Shown: positions 26,900-38,600, counted from the first letter of the stretch. The stretch: DNA of 64,000 nucleotides from Flavobacterium cupreum (GCF_003996965.1 NZ_QWDM01000004.1:75527-139526); one strand, 5' to 3'. Program-made: numbers and translations. The notes: generated by a model from the sequence alone, not told the origin.

Positions 26900-29797
26900 T
26901 TATTTCAATTTCTTTTTGATAGCAACTTCATGGTACGCTTCAATAACATCTCTTTCTTCGATATCATTGTAACCTTTAATCTGAATACCACAATCGTAAC
27001 CTTTTGAAACTTCTCTTACATCATCTTTGAAACGTTTCAATGCCACAAGCTCACCTGTATGCACCACTACTCCTTCTCTGATCACTCTAATTTTAGAAGT
27101 TCTCATAATTTTACCATCCATTACCATACATCCTGCAATAGAACCTACTTTAGAAATTTTGAAGATCTCACGGATTTCAGCAGTTCCTAAAATTTCTTCT
27201 TTCATCTCAGGAGCTAACATTCCTTCCATTGCATCTTTCAAGTCATCGATAGCTGCGTAGATAATAGAGTAGTAACGGATATCGATTTCTTCTTTATCTG
27301 CAAGTTGTCTCGCATTTCCGGCAGGACGAACGTTAAATCCAATGATAATTGCGTCAGAAGCAGAAGCCAACATAACGTCAGTTTCGGTAATTGCTCCAAC
27401 ACCTTTATGGATAATATTAATCTGAACTTCTTCTGTAGAAAGTTTAGAGAACGAATCTGATAATGCTTCAACAGATCCATCAACGTCTCCTTTAAGAATC
27501 ACGTTCAATTCTTTAAACTGACCAAGTGCAATACGACGACCAATTTCATCAAGGGTAATATGACGTTGTGTACGTACAGATTGTTCACGCATCAATTGAG
27601 AACGTTTAGAGGCGATTTGTTTTGCTTCTTTTTCGTCTTCAAAGACATTGAATTTATCACCTGCAGTAGCTGCACCATCTAAACCTAATACTGATACCGG
27701 AGTCGACGGGCCTGCTTCTTTAACGATATGTCCACGTTCGTCATGCATGGCTTTAATTTTACCATGATGCTTACCAGCCAACATATAATCCCCAACTTTT
27801 AAAGTTCCGTGTTGTACTAAAATTGTTGACACATATCCTTTTCCTTTATCTAAGAAAGCCTCAACAACAGTTCCCTGTGCTGCTTTATTTGGATTTGATT
27901 TTAAATCTAAAATTTCAGCTTCCAATAAAACTTTTTCCAGTAATTCTTTTACTCCTGTTCCAACTTTTGCAGAAATATCATGTGACTGAATTTTTCCACC
28001 CCAATCTTCAACAAGTAAATTCATACCGGCCAGACGCTCTTTGATTTTCTCAACATTCGCGTTTGGTTTATCAATTTTATTGATTGCAAATATAATTGGC
28101 ACTCCCGCAGCCTGTGCGTGAGAAATTGCTTCTTTTGTTTGTGGCATGATATCATCATCCGCCGCTACTACGATAATAGCAATATCGGTCACCTGAGCTC
28201 CACGTGCACGCATCGCGGTAAACGCCTCGTGACCCGGTGTATCTAAGAATGCGATCTTCTGACCATTATCTAAAGTTACTCCATACGCTCCAATGTGTTG
28301 TGTAATACCTCCTGACTCACCAGCGATAACATTTTCTTTACGGATATAATCCAGTAAAGATGTTTTACCGTGATCGACGTGACCCATTACAGTTACAATC
28401 GGCGCTCTTACTACTAAATCTTCTTCTTTATCTTCAATTACCTCAATGGCGTCTTCGATATCAACTGTAATAAACTCAACTTCGTAACCAAACTCGTCAG
28501 CTACAATAGTTAATGTTTCAGCATCTAAACGCTGGTTCATGGTAACCATGATTCCAAGTGACATACAAGTTCCAATTACTTTAGTAATCGGCACATCCAT
28601 CATGATTGCAATTTCACCAACAGTAACGAACTCGGTAACTTTAATTGTTTTACTTCCTTCGTCAATTGCTCTTTGCTCTTCATCAGATTTCTGACGGTGC
28701 GTATCTCTTTTATCTCTTCTGTATTTGGCTGCTTTTGATTTTCCACCTTTCCCCTGAAGTTTTTCAAGAGTCTCTCTAATTTGGTTTTTTACTTCCTCTT
28801 CCGTAGGCTCAACTTTAGCAACAATTGCAGGACGGTTTCCTTTTACAAAACCAGGTCTTGCACTTCTGTTAGCGTTAAAGCCTCCTCCACCTGTATTTGG
28901 TGTAATCTTATTAGGGTTTGGTGTTCCCGGCGCATTACCTGTTGCAGGTTTTGGCGCGCCCGGTGTTCCTGGTTTAGGAGCAATTCTTTTACGCTTATTT
29001 TTGTTAGCGTTATTTCCTGCACCCGGTGCACCCGGTTTATTTGGGGTTATCTTAGGATCTTCTTTCTTTTTCTTAGGCTTGTTAAATTGAGATAAATCAA
29101 TTGTCTGACCTGTAAGTGTCGTTCCTGATAACTTTTGATATTGAGTAGTGATCGTCTCCTCTGCAGTTGCAGGATCAGTTGATACAACCGGCTCCTGAGC
29201 TACTTTTGGCGTCGGAGTTTCGGCATTCACTTTTACTTCTTTTTTCTCTGTAATAATAGGTTTTTCAACTTTATTCTCAGCAACTACAGGAGCTGTGGGC
29301 TCAGGCTGTACTATTTCTTTTTGAACAGGTTTTTCCTCTTGAGATGGAGCAGCAACAACAACTTTAGGCTCTTCCGCTTTTACCGGCTCCTCTGCAGGAG
29401 TAGCAACAGCCGCAGGCTTCTCTGGTTTCTTTGGGTTCAAATCTATCTTACCAACCTGAACAGGTCCCGTCACAACAGCTTTGGCTTTTATAACCTCTTG
29501 TTGTTTCTGGCGCTCTTCGTCTTGTCTGCGTTTGTCCTCAATTTCTTTCTCACGCTCTACACGTAATGCTTCTTTCTCTTTTCTTTTCTCTTCTCCTACT
29601 TCTTTAGAAGCTTCCTTATTCCCCTTATCGCCCGCAAATTGGCTTTGTAGGATATTAAATTCGCTATCAGAAATTTTTGCATTCGGATTTGCGTCAATAG
29701 CAATTCCCTTATCTTTTAGATAATCAACAGCTCTTTCTAACGAAATATTTAATTCCCTTAAAACCTTGTTTATTCTTATTACTCTCTCTTCAGACAT
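26900..29797 (-). CDS. infB: Translation initiation factor IF-2
   Basis: GTPase that brings initiator tRNA to the 30S subunit. 965 aa: an N-terminal IF-2N domain, a long Lys/Glu- then Pro/Gly/Asn-rich linker (about 60-350), the G domain with [18 protein letters not shown] and NKID, and the C-terminal IF-2 domains. Length is normal for the phylum, where the linker is long. Third gene of rimP-nusA-infB, 48 bp after nusA. Confidence 0.98.
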   Translation of the reverse strand: MSEERVIRINKVLRELNISLERAVDYLKDKGIAIDANPNAKISDSEFNILQSQFAGDKGNKEASKEVGEEKRKEKEALRVEREKEIEDKRRQDEERQKQQEVIKAKAVVTGPVQVGKIDLNPKKPEKPAAVATPAEEPVKAEEPKVVVAAPSQEEKPVQKEIVQPEPTAPVVAENKVEKPIITEKKEVKVNAETPTPKVAQEPVVSTDPATAEETITTQYQKLSGTTLTGQTIDLSQFNKPKKKKEDPKITPNKPGAPGAGNNANKNKRKRIAPKPGTPGAPKPATGNAPGTPNPNKITPNTGGGGFNANRSARPGFVKGNRPAIVAKVEPTEEEVKNQIRETLEKLQGKGGKSKAAKYRRDKRDTHRQKSDEEQRAIDEGSKTIKVTEFVTVGEIAIMMDVPITKVIGTCMSLGIMVTMNQRLDAETLTIVADEFGYEVEFITVDIEDAIEVIEDKEEDLVVRAPIVTVMGHVDHGKTSLLDYIRKENVIAGESGGITQHIGAYGVTLDNGQKIAFLDTPGHEAFTAMRARGAQVTDIAIIVVAADDDIMPQTKEAISHAQAAGVPIIFAINKIDKPNANVEKIKERLAGMNLLVEDWGGKIQSHDISAKVGTGVKELLEKVLLEAEILDLKSNPNKAAQGTVVEAFLDKGKGYVSTILVQHGTLKVGDYMLAGKHHGKIKAMHDERGHIVKEAGPSTPVSVLGLDGAATAGDKFNVFEDEKEAKQIASKRSQLMREQSVRTQRHITLDEIGRRIALGQFKELNVILKGDVDGSVEALSDSFSKLSTEEVQINIIHKGVGAITETDVMLASASDAIIIGFNVRPAGNARQLADKEEIDIRYYSIIYAAIDDLKDAMEGMLAPEMKEEILGTAEIREIFKISKVGSIAGCMVMDGKIMRTSKIRVIREGVVVHTGELVALKRFKDDVREVSKGYDCGIQIKGYNDIEERDVIEAYHEVAIKKKLK

Positions 29798-29845
29798 ATA
29801 ACCTTTTTATTATTACCTTTTTCGTTGTGTTGTTAGAGCAGATAA

Positions 29846-31099
29846 CTAGCTATCAAACTCTTCTTTTAGTATTTTCATAACATCAAGAATAGTTTCCTCT
29901 TCTAAATCTGTTCTTCTTACTAAATCTTCTACTTCTTGTTTTAAAATACTTTTTGCAGTATCTAATCCTATTTTAGCAAATTCTTCTATTACCCAGTCTT
30001 CGATTTCATCTGAAAACTCTGTCAATTCAACATCGTCTTCATCTGCAGTTGCACCCGCAACGTCTCCTTCACGAATAACGTCTAATTCGTAACCTGTCAG
30101 CTGACCCGCTAATTTTATATTATGACCGCCTCTACCAATGGCTTTAGAAACTTCTTCCAGTTTTAAGAACACTTCGGCTCTTTTATTTTCCTCATCAATT
30201 TTGATAGAAGAAACTTTTGCAGGGCTTAATGCTCTTGTAATAAACAATTGAATATTACTTGTATAGTTGATTACATCGATATTCTCATTTCCTAACTCAC
30301 GAACAATTCCGTGAATACGGGATCCTTTCATACCCACACAAGCTCCAACAGGATCAATTCTGTCATCATAAGAATCTACCGCTACTTTTGCTTTTTCACC
30401 CGGAATACGAACTACATTTTTAACGGTAATCAAACCATCAAATACTTCCGGAATTTCCTGTTCAAATAATTTCTCCAAAAACTTCTCAGAAGTTCTTGAC
30501 ATAATAATCTGAGGTTTGTTTCCTTTTAATTCAACGCTTTCAATGATTCCGCGAACGTTATCTCCTTTACGGAAAAAGTCGGATGGGATTTGTTTTTCCT
30601 TTGGAAGTACAATCTCATTTCCTTCATCATCAACAAGAATTACAACTCTTGGACGTACGTGATGTACTTCTGCGGTGTAAATATCGCCAATAATATCTTT
30701 AAATTGCTTATAAAGATTCGTATTATCGTGTTCATGAATTTTAGAAATCAGGTTTTGACGCAAGGCCAAAATAGCTCTTCTTCCTAAATCAATCAATTTA
30801 ACTTCTTCGGAAACTTCTTCACCAATCTCAAAATCCGCTTCGATCATTCTGGCTTCAGTCAGGGTAATTTCTTCGTTTTCAAAATCCAGATCTTCATCAG
30901 CAACGATTACTCTTCTTCTCCAGATCTCCATATCTCCTTTGTCGGGATTTATGATAATATCGAAGTTATCATCAGAACCGTATTTTTTCTTCAATGCATT
31001 TCTGAACACATCCTCTAAAATTGCCATAAGCGTTACACGATCAATAAGTTTATTATCTTTAAACTCTGAGAATGAATCGATTAATGCTAAATTTTCCAT
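29846..31099 (-). CDS. nusA: Transcription termination/antitermination factor NusA
   Basis: 417 aa with the NusA N-terminal domain, an S1 domain (about 130-200) and two KH domains (CVGMKGSRIHGIVREL and IGRGGHNIKLAGQL). It lacks the long acidic repeats of the gammaproteobacterial protein, as usual in Bacteroidota. 13 bp after rimP. Confidence 0.97.
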   Translation of the reverse strand: MENLALIDSFSEFKDNKLIDRVTLMAILEDVFRNALKKKYGSDDNFDIIINPDKGDMEIWRRRVIVADEDLDFENEEITLTEARMIEADFEIGEEVSEEVKLIDLGRRAILALRQNLISKIHEHDNTNLYKQFKDIIGDIYTAEVHHVRPRVVILVDDEGNEIVLPKEKQIPSDFFRKGDNVRGIIESVELKGNKPQIIMSRTSEKFLEKLFEQEIPEVFDGLITVKNVVRIPGEKAKVAVDSYDDRIDPVGACVGMKGSRIHGIVRELGNENIDVINYTSNIQLFITRALSPAKVSSIKIDEENKRAEVFLKLEEVSKAIGRGGHNIKLAGQLTGYELDVIREGDVAGATADEDDVELTEFSDEIEDWVIEEFAKIGLDTAKSILKQEVEDLVRRTDLEEETILDVMKILKEEFDS

Positions 31100-31112
31100 G
31101 CGAATTCTTTAA

Positions 31113-31577
31113 TTAAAATGTTACTGTAACAATTGCCTCTTTAATTTCTGTATAAGGTATTTGTTGCTCTTTTTGAACTGTTTCTTTTCCTTTTCCTACT
31201 TTTTTCGGTTCTCTTGCTTCCCAAGACAAAATTATAAAAACATCGTTAGCTTCCACTAATTCTGCCTCAATTTTTTCAGTATTTGTAGTAACAATCAACG
31301 TTCTACCAATATTTTTCTTGTATTGCCTTGTCATTTTCAAAGGAGATCCTACTCCAACTGATGCTACTTCCAGCGAAAAATCCTGCTCTTCACGATCCAG
31401 ATTATTCTCGATTGCACGACTAATATCGATACAATCCTGCAATGCCACTCCGTTATCACCGTCTAAACCCACACTGATTTTAAAAGAATCCGAAATAGAT
31501 AAATCAATCAGAAAGACTGATGGCTTTTCCAGAAGAGCTTCTGTAATTAATGCGTTTACTTTTTCTTTAAATGTCAT
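31113..31577 (-). CDS. rimP: Ribosome maturation factor RimP
   Basis: 30S maturation factor. Start taken at the ATG at 31577 (154 aa, [11 protein letters not shown]); the longer frame would translate through the leader hairpin. Motifs [14 protein letters not shown] and [15 protein letters not shown] are typical RimP. First gene of the rimP-nusA-infB unit. Confidence 0.95.
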   Translation of the reverse strand: MTFKEKVNALITEALLEKPSVFLIDLSISDSFKISVGLDGDNGVALQDCIDISRAIENNLDREEQDFSLEVASVGVGSPLKMTRQYKKNIGRTLIVTTNTEKIEAELVEANDVFIILSWEAREPKKVGKGKETVQKEQQIPYTEIKEAIVTVTF

Positions 31578-31590
31578 AATTTTATAAAAA

Positions 31591-31611
31591 GAGGGGACAC
31601 TTAGTCCCCTC
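31591..31611 (-). promoter_or_regulatory. Terminator-like hairpin in the rimP leader
   Basis: Perfect 8-bp stem gaggggac/gtcccctc with a 5-nt loop, followed on the minus strand by TTTTT and then, 14 nt from the stem, the rimP ATG. The predicted transcription start near 31633 puts it inside the leader, so it could act as an attenuator or block initiation. Confidence 0.6.
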
Positions 31612-31639
31612 ATTATTTAGATTTTAATAAATAACGGTG

Positions 31640-31667
31640 CAAATATAGTGTTTTTTTTATAAATCAA
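31640..31667 (-). promoter_or_regulatory. Promoter of rimP-nusA-infB
   Basis: Minus strand TTG (31667-31665), 17-nt spacer, TATATTTG (31647-31640). Confidence 0.65.
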
Positions 31668-31752
31668 AATAAATAGATAGCGAAGAAAATATTTCTTATC
31701 TTTATGTAAGCATTAAAATAAAGGAAATTCACACTAATTAATCCCGAAAATT

Positions 31753-32577
31753 ATGAAACGAATTCTACTACCTACTGACTTTTCAGAACACGCAGAAGAC
31801 GCCTTAAAAGTTGCTTCTCAAATTGCCAAAAAAAATGGTTCTGAAATCGTGATTTTACACATGCTCGAACTGCCTCATCAAATGAGTGACGCTATTACCG
31901 GGGGTGCAAGCATTCCGGAAACCATGCTTTTCATGAAAAAAGCCAACGAAATGCTTGATGAAGTTTCCGCAAGGCCTTATCTGGATGGAATTCCTGTGAC
32001 TGAAATTGTAAAAATGGATAAACCTGTCCACGGCATCGCACAAGTGAGCAAAGATTACGAAATAGACTTAATCGTAATGGGATCACACGGCAATTCGGGT
32101 GTAGAAGAATTATTAATAGGATCGACCACTGAGAAAGTAGTGCGCAATTCAGAAATTCCGGTTTTAGTGATCAAAAAAGACATCCCCAACTTTAATCCGG
32201 GAAATATTATTTTCGCATCAGATTTTTCGGACGAAAGCAAAAAACCCTTCGAAAAATTTTTAAACTTCATCCAATTCTTCGATTCAAAAATACACCTGGT
32301 TACGATTTGTACACCCAATAGTTTTAAACCAACACATACCATCGAAAAAGCCATGAATGAGTTTGTCGCTGAATTCAACCTGACCAACTATTCTACTCAT
32401 ATTTATAATGACACCAATATTGAAAAAGGCATTATTAACTTCTCCAATTCCATAAATGCTGATATTATCGGAATGTGCACACACAGAAGAACGGGATTTG
32501 CTCATTTTTTTAACGGAAGCATCAGCGAAGGCTTAGTTAATCACGCTATACGACCAGTCGTTACTTTTAAAATTTAA
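31753..32577 (+). CDS. Universal stress protein, two UspA domains
   Basis: 274 aa with two tandem UspA domains (about 1-142 and 147-274). The first keeps the ATP-binding pattern GSHGNSGVEELLIGST before EKVVRNSEIPVLVI; the second has the related THRRTGFAHFFNGSIS but a weaker glycine pattern, so only the first may bind nucleotide. Cytosolic, probably stress or starvation related; the partner is unknown. Confidence 0.92.
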   Translation: MKRILLPTDFSEHAEDALKVASQIAKKNGSEIVILHMLELPHQMSDAITGGASIPETMLFMKKANEMLDEVSARPYLDGIPVTEIVKMDKPVHGIAQVSKDYEIDLIVMGSHGNSGVEELLIGSTTEKVVRNSEIPVLVIKKDIPNFNPGNIIFASDFSDESKKPFEKFLNFIQFFDSKIHLVTICTPNSFKPTHTIEKAMNEFVAEFNLTNYSTHIYNDTNIEKGIINFSNSINADIIGMCTHRRTGFAHFFNGSISEGLVNHAIRPVVTFKI

Positions 32578-32600
32578 AAAAGTTCGGTTTGCAAATCATA

Positions 32601-32629
32601 AAGCTTCTCGTCTGAGAGGCTTTTTTTTA
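32601..32629 (+). terminator. Terminator after the universal stress gene
   Basis: Hairpin agcttctc/gagaggct with a T8 run. Confidence 0.8.
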
Positions 32630-32742
32630 TTTTCAACCCATCAAAAAATGAGCTTTTAAACAAAGTCACTTTGAGCTTTTCAACAAAGCCGAACCTTACA
32701 TTTCTACCGACCTTTGTCAAATAAAATCATAAATAAAAAAAC

Positions 32743-34157
32743 ATGAGAACAATTGACAAAATTTACATCAACGGAGCGTTTGTACCCCCTATAGGGAAAG
32801 ATCGTTTTAACCTTATCAGCCCTACTACCAATAAAAAATTAGGGGAAGTCGTTTTAGGAAATACTGAAGACACTCTTAACGCAATCGACGCAGCAAAAAA
32901 AGCTTTTAAGACTTTCTCTAAAACTACAATAGCGGAAAGAATTACGTATTTACAAAATCTGCAGGCCTCCATCGAAAAAAGAAAACAGGATTTTATTGAT
33001 ATTACAGTTGAAGAATACGGAGGAACTTTTCAGTTTGCCACGATCAGCTATAGTTACATGCTAAATAGTTTCACCTCAGCGATCAAACTTCTAACCACTT
33101 ATACTTTCAACAAAACAATGGGTGAATCTGAAGTTCAAATGACACCTGTTGGCGTCGTGGGAATTATTATTCCGTGGAACTCGGTTTTATTTGCGGAAAA
33201 TTAGCCACTGCCATCGCTGCGGGCTGTACAGCTGTAATCAAACCAAGTGAAATGAGCGCTCAGCAAACCCAGCTGATACTGGAATGTTTTCACGAAGCCG
33301 GATTACCAAAAGGTGTGTTTAATATTGTGAATGGCCTGGGCGAAGTTGTTGGCGCGGAAATTAGCCGCAATCCCGATATCGCAAAAATTTCGTTTACCGG
33401 CTCCACTGTTGTTGGAAAAATGATCGCCAAAGAAGCCGTGAATACCATGAAACGCGTTACTCTGGAATTGGGCGGAAAATCACCGAATATTATTCTTGAC
33501 GATGCCGATTTGTCAAAAGCAATTCCGATGGCAATCGCCGCCGCGTTTATGAATAGCGGACAGGCCTGTATTGCCGGAACACGTTTATTAGTACCGGAAA
33601 ACAAATTAGAAGAAGTAAAAAATCTGGTGACAGCTGTAGTATCTAAAACTATTGTTGGTGATCCTAAAAACGAAACCACGTCAGTCGGACCAATGGTGAG
33701 TCAAAAACAATACGAACGTGTACAAAATTACATCAAGATCGGGATTGATGAAGGCGCTGAAATACTAATCGGCGGTCTAGGAAAACCGGAAGGACTGGAA
33801 AACGGAAACTTTGTAAAACCAACCGTTTTTGTAAACGTAAATAACCAAATGAGGATTGCAAGAGAAGAAATCTTCGGACCGGTTTTATCTATTATCACTT
33901 ATAAAACAGAAGAAGAAGCTATCGAAATCGCCAATGATACCACGTACGGATTACAAGCTTATGTAAGTTCCGAAAACGAAGAGAGAGCCTACAATGTTGC
34001 CTCCCAAATAAACGCAGGACGTGTTCAGGTTAATGTACTCGGACATGACCCGATGGCGCCTTTTGGCGGATTCAAACAATCGGGTATCGGGAGAGAATTC
34101 GGGATTCTGGGCTTAGAGGCTTATTTGGAACCGAGAACATTGATTAGAAAACAATAA
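32743..34157 (+). pseudogene. Aldehyde dehydrogenase, broken by a frameshift
   Basis: The frame starting at 32743 gives a normal ALDH N-terminus up to GVVGIIIPWNS and then runs into a stop at 33202. The rest continues in another frame from about 33183 (FICGKLATAIAAGC) to 34157, with the catalytic Glu region ELGGKSPNI, the catalytic Cys in GQACIAG and the EIFGPVLS motif all present. Between PWN and GKL the family has about seven residues; the DNA here is 7 nt short of that, so a 7-bp deletion is the likely cause. An AraC regulator follows. Confidence 0.8.
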
Positions 34158-34218
34158 CTTTCAGGCGCAGAAAATTTTACAAAACGGATTTTCTGTGTCT
34201 TTTTAGTAACTTTACAGT

Positions 34219-35031
34219 ATGTCACCGATCAAAGTAAATACAAAACCCAGGATATTGTACTCGTGTTATTATGCACGCAGTCGTGAAGGAGAACATTTTA
34301 TACCCGAGCATGTTTTTAGCTACCAAATTTCAGGCGAAATGATTGCTTCTGACAGCAAAAAGACCTACCATTCCAAAGCGGGCGATTTTCGGATCAGCAA
34401 AAGAAATCATCTGGCCAAGTTTGTAAAAATCCCGCCGGAAGGAGGCGAATTTAAGGTAATATCATTGTTTTTGGATCAGGAAATCCTGCGTGAAATCTAC
34501 CACGAGTATCAATTTAAAATTGAGAAGAAACCTGACGAAGCCGCAATAATTCCCTTAAATCCCCATCCGCTCTACCAGTCTTTTATGACTTCACTCCTGC
34601 CTTATCTGGAAGTTGAACAGAAAAACAATGAAGTTTTATTTAATTTAAAAATCAAAGAAGCCGTTCATCTTTTACTCAAAGTAAACCCTGAACTAAAAGA
34701 CATCTTATTTGACTTTAACGAACCCGGCAAAATTGACCTGGAAGCTTTCATGAATAAGAATTTTCATTTTAACGTACACCTTACCCGCTTTGCTTATCTG
34801 ACCGGAAGAAGTTTAGCGACCTTTAAAAGAGATTTTCAGAAAGTTTTTCAGGAAACACCGGGAAAGTGGCTGCTGAACAAAAGACTTCAGGAAGCTTATT
34901 ATCTTATTAAGGAAAAAGGGAAAGCACCAACTGATGTGTATTTGAATGTTGGTTTTGAAGATTTGTCTCATTTCTCCTTTTCATTCAAAAAGAAATTCGG
35001 AGAAGTTCCTTCTTCTCTGCTTCATAAATAA
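34219..35031 (+). CDS. AraC-family transcriptional regulator
   Basis: 270 aa. The N-terminal part (1-150) is a cupin-like sensor domain; the C-terminal part (about 165-270) is a double helix-turn-helix: LATFKRDFQKVFQETPGKWLL and VYLNVGFEDLSHFSFSFKKKFG. It starts 61 bp after the broken aldehyde dehydrogenase and may have controlled it. The signal is unknown. Confidence 0.9.
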   Translation: MSPIKVNTKPRILYSCYYARSREGEHFIPEHVFSYQISGEMIASDSKKTYHSKAGDFRISKRNHLAKFVKIPPEGGEFKVISLFLDQEILREIYHEYQFKIEKKPDEAAIIPLNPHPLYQSFMTSLLPYLEVEQKNNEVLFNLKIKEAVHLLLKVNPELKDILFDFNEPGKIDLEAFMNKNFHFNVHLTRFAYLTGRSLATFKRDFQKVFQETPGKWLLNKRLQEAYYLIKEKGKAPTDVYLNVGFEDLSHFSFSFKKKFGEVPSSLLHK

Positions 35032-35050
35032 TATTCTGTAAGTGTAGATT

Positions 35051-35146
35051 CAACCGCAATGGGCGCAGTGAAAAAAACGCAAGGTTCGCAAAGCTATATC
35101 CAAAACTCTGCGAACCTTGCGTAAATCTTTGTGCCATTTGCGGTTG
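35051..35146. repeat. Imperfect long inverted repeat (family B)
   Basis: Left part 35051-35093 and right part 35106-35146 pair at both ends: caaccgcaa with ttgcggttg, and cgcaaggttcgca with tgcgaaccttgcg. A related element is at 63186-63304. It follows the AraC gene. Confidence 0.8.
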
Positions 35147-35170
35147 CAAAACCGCTAAATTTAATACATA

Positions 35171-35199
35171 AAAAAAGCCTCCCGATTGAGAGGCTTTTA
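35171..35199 (-). terminator. Terminator of tRNA-Gln copy 1
   Basis: Hairpin agcctc/gaggct with a T-rich tail on the minus strand, just downstream of the tRNA. Confidence 0.8.
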
Positions 35200-35201
35200 T
35201 G

Positions 35202-35272
35202 TTGGTCTACAAGGACTCGAACCTTGAAAGACTGCACCAAAAACAGTTGTGTTACCATTACACCATAGACCA
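35202..35272 (-). tRNA. tRNA-Gln(UUG), copy 1
   Basis: On the minus strand the sequence folds as a cloverleaf: acceptor TGGTCTA/TAGACCA, D stem GTGT/ACAC, anticodon stem ACTGT/GCAGT with loop TTTTGGT (anticodon TTG), T arm CAAGG TTCGAGT CCTTG. The CCA end is not encoded. Identical to copy 2. Confidence 0.97.
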
Positions 35273-35292
35273 GCAGTGCTGTTAAGCGAGTG

Positions 35293-35323
35293 CAAACTTA
35301 AATCTTTTTTTTAGTTTGCGCAA
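35293..35323 (-). promoter_or_regulatory. Promoter of tRNA-Gln copy 1
   Basis: Minus strand TTG (35323-35321), 20-nt spacer, TAAGTTTG (35300-35293), about 20 nt before the tRNA. Confidence 0.65.
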
Positions 35324-35336
35324 ATTTTTTACGCAT

Positions 35337-35366
35337 AAAAAAAGCCTCTCGAATGAGAGGCTTTTA
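35337..35366 (-). terminator. Terminator of tRNA-Gln copy 2
   Basis: Hairpin agcctctc/gagaggct with a T-rich tail on the minus strand; close copy of the copy 1 terminator. Confidence 0.8.
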
Positions 35367-35368
35367 TG

Positions 35369-35439
35369 TTGGTCTACAAGGACTCGAACCTTGAAAGACT
35401 GCACCAAAAACAGTTGTGTTACCATTACACCATAGACCA
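35369..35439 (-). tRNA. tRNA-Gln(UUG), copy 2
   Basis: Same 71-nt sequence and fold as copy 1, anticodon TTG. Promoter, tRNA and terminator are all repeated with a period of 167 bp. Confidence 0.97.
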
Positions 35440-35459
35440 GCAATGCTGTTAAGCGAGTG

Positions 35460-35489
35460 CAAATTTAAAGCTTTTTTTAGTTTGCACAA
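35460..35489 (-). promoter_or_regulatory. Promoter of tRNA-Gln copy 2
   Basis: Minus strand TTG (35489-35487), 19-nt spacer, TAAATTTG (35467-35460). Confidence 0.65.
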
Positions 35490-35684
35490 ACTTTTTGATG
35501 AAAAAAAATCATTTTTTTTCATTTTTCTTCCTTCAAAATCTACAATATTCATGCAAGTATTTCACAAACAATATATTACTCCTACGAAATACTTTTGTAG
35601 AATTTTTTGTTAATGCCCTATTCTTTACGCAAAAAAACATTTTCTTTGTAGGATAGAAAACAAACAAAATTTTAACACCTAAAT

Positions 35685-38600
35685 ATGGCACAATTCAATT
35701 TCAATAAATGGAATACAATTATTGGTTGGTTTGCATTTGCAATCGCTTTAATTACTTATACACTAACTGTTGAACCTACAATGAGCTTTTGGGATTGTGG
35801 CGAATATATTGCTACAGCAGCCAAATTAGAAGTGGGGCACCCACCCGGAGCTCCTTTATTTCAAATGATGGGCGCTTTCTTTGCCATGTTTGCTATAGAC
35901 AATCAGCATGTGGCCGTAATGGTAAATATGATGTCTGTTTTCTCAAGTGCCTTTACTATTCTGTTTTTATTTTGGTCCTCTTCTATGATTTTGAAAAAAA
36001 TTATAGCCCGTTTTGCCGAAATCAATCAGAATAATTCAATTGTTATTTTAGGAAGTTCTTTTGTGGGCGCTCTGGCTTATACTTTTTCAGACAGTTTCTG
36101 GTTTAATGCCGTTGAGGCTGAAGTGTATGCAATGGCTTCTTTATTAATTGCATTGCTTTTCTGGCTCGGACTTCGCTGGGAACAGGATATGGATCAACCA
36201 AAAGGGAATAAATGGTTATTGGTTATTTCGCTTGTTATCGGTCTTTCGTTTGGAGTTCACTTCATGGCGTTGCTTACCATTCCTTCAATAGGATTTTTAT
36301 ATTATTTTAAACATTACGAAAAAGTTACGATCAAGAACTTTCTAATTGCCAACGTTGTGGTGATCGGTATTTTGCTGTTTATCTTCAAATTACTTTTACC
36401 GTTAACAATGGCTTTCTTTGGAAAAACGGAAATTTTCATGGTAAACAGCATGGGATTGCCTTTTAACTCAGGGACCATTTTTGTTGCGTTGCTTTTTGTT
36501 GCTTTCTTTTATTTTGGATTAAAGTTTACCAAACAAAAAGGGCTTGTTTTCTATAACACTATCATTCTTTGCGTATTATTTATCTTAATAGGTTTCTCCA
36601 CCTGGATGATGCTGCCGGTTCGTGCTAACGCCAATACCGTAATTAACGAAAACAAACCATCTGATGCCATAGAAGTTTTAGCGTATTACAATCGTGAGCA
36701 ATATGGTGTAAACCCATTGTTTTACGGACCTCAATATACAGAGGTTTTTGCAGGTCTGGATGCCGAAACACCTTATTTAGACAAAAATCCAAACTACGAA
36801 AGAGATTATAAAACCGGTAAATACATTATTACCAATAATTATAAAAACGCGGAACAGAATACAGACGACAATCAAAAGACGATTCTGCCAAGAATGTGGA
36901 GTACTGAAACAGGACATATTCAGAACTATATAAGTTTTACCGCTCCCCCAGGTTTCAAAATAAATCCAAATTATCCTTACGAAGATGATTTGGCAAAATA
37001 CGGAATTGACGCCAGTCAGCTAAGCGAAGAGGAATACAATAAAGCTACCGCCCAATTGCGCAATGAAGTAGAGAAAACAGTTTCTGAATTCAGAAAAGCG
37101 TATGCTCAAAAACAAATTGACAACGAAGGTTATATCAAATTCCTGAAAAGTTACGGAGATTACTTAATTATCGAAAAACCGACAACTGTAGACAACTTTA
37201 GTTTTATGTTCGAGTACCAATTCGGATATATGTACTGGAGATACCTGATGTGGAACTTTGTCGGTCGTCAAAACGACATTCAGGGAAAATACGATAACTT
37301 AGACGGAAACTGGATTAGCGGAATTAAAGCACTGGATTCCTTACATCTTGGCTCTCAGGACAATTTACCTTCTGATGTGCTAAACAATAAAGGAAGAAAC
37401 GTTTATTTCTTCTTACCTTTTATTTTAGGACTGATCGGACTTATGTATCATGCCAATAAAGACCTTAAAAGTTTTTATGTGCTTTTGGCTCTATTCCTGT
37501 TCACCGGAATTGCCCTGAAAATTTACCTGAATGAAAGGCCTTTTGAACCTCGTGAAAGAGATTATGCACTTGTAGGATCCTTTTATGTCTTTGCCATCTG
37601 GATAGGATTTGGAGTCTATTCTCTATACGAAAGTATCCAGAAATACATTGCACCAAAACTTGCAGGCCCAATCATTATTGCCGGAAGTTTACTGGCAGCC
37701 CCGGTTTTAATGGCTTCTCAAAACTGGGATGACCATGACAGATCAGGCAAATATACGGCTGTGGCAATGGCAAAAGCGTATTTAACTTCCTGTGATAAAG
37801 ATGCTATTTTGTTTACCATTGGAGACAATGATACTTTCCCGTTATGGTATGCCCAGGAAATCGAAGGTATACGAACAGACGTGAAAATCGTAAATACGAG
37901 TCTTTTCATGACCGATTGGTACATAGATCAGATGAAAGCCAAATCGTATGAATCCAACCCGCTGCCAATATCATTTAAACATGATGAATATGTGGGTGAC
38001 AAACTGGATTATGTGGCTTACATTCAAAAAATAGAAACACGTTGGAACATCAATGACTTTATAAGTTTTATTAAAAACCCAAAATCAACTGTAGGGTTAC
38101 AAAACGGACAAACGATTCATTTTTACCCAACTAATAAAATCAGGGTCCCTGTTGACAAAGATTTAATCATTAAAAATAAAATTGTCAATCCTAAATACAA
38201 TGACTCTATTGTTCCTTATATGGACATTAACATCAAAGGAAGCGCATTATACAAAAACCGCTTAATGATGCTGGATATTTTAGCCAACAACAACTGGAAA
38301 AGACCAATTTACTTTAGCGGAGGTGCTTTTGATGATGAAGATTATTTGTGGCTGAAAGACTATTTGCAACTGGACGGAATGGTTTACAAATTGGTTCCTG
38401 TCAAAAACACCCCTTCCAAAGAAGGCGGGCCAATGGATATGGGTCAAATTGATGCCGATAAAATGTACGATATTGTAATGAAATGGGATTGGGGCAACAG
38501 TGAGAGCACTACAATTTATCACGATCCTGAAACAAGAAGAAACAGTATCACGTACCGTACCAATCTGTCCCGTTTAATGAATCAGCTTATTGAAGAGGGA

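Noticed and set aside
33174..34157. Second half of the aldehyde dehydrogenase as a separate gene
   Set aside because: It begins in mid-domain, without a ribosome site, and continues the homology of the first half; a frameshift explains both.
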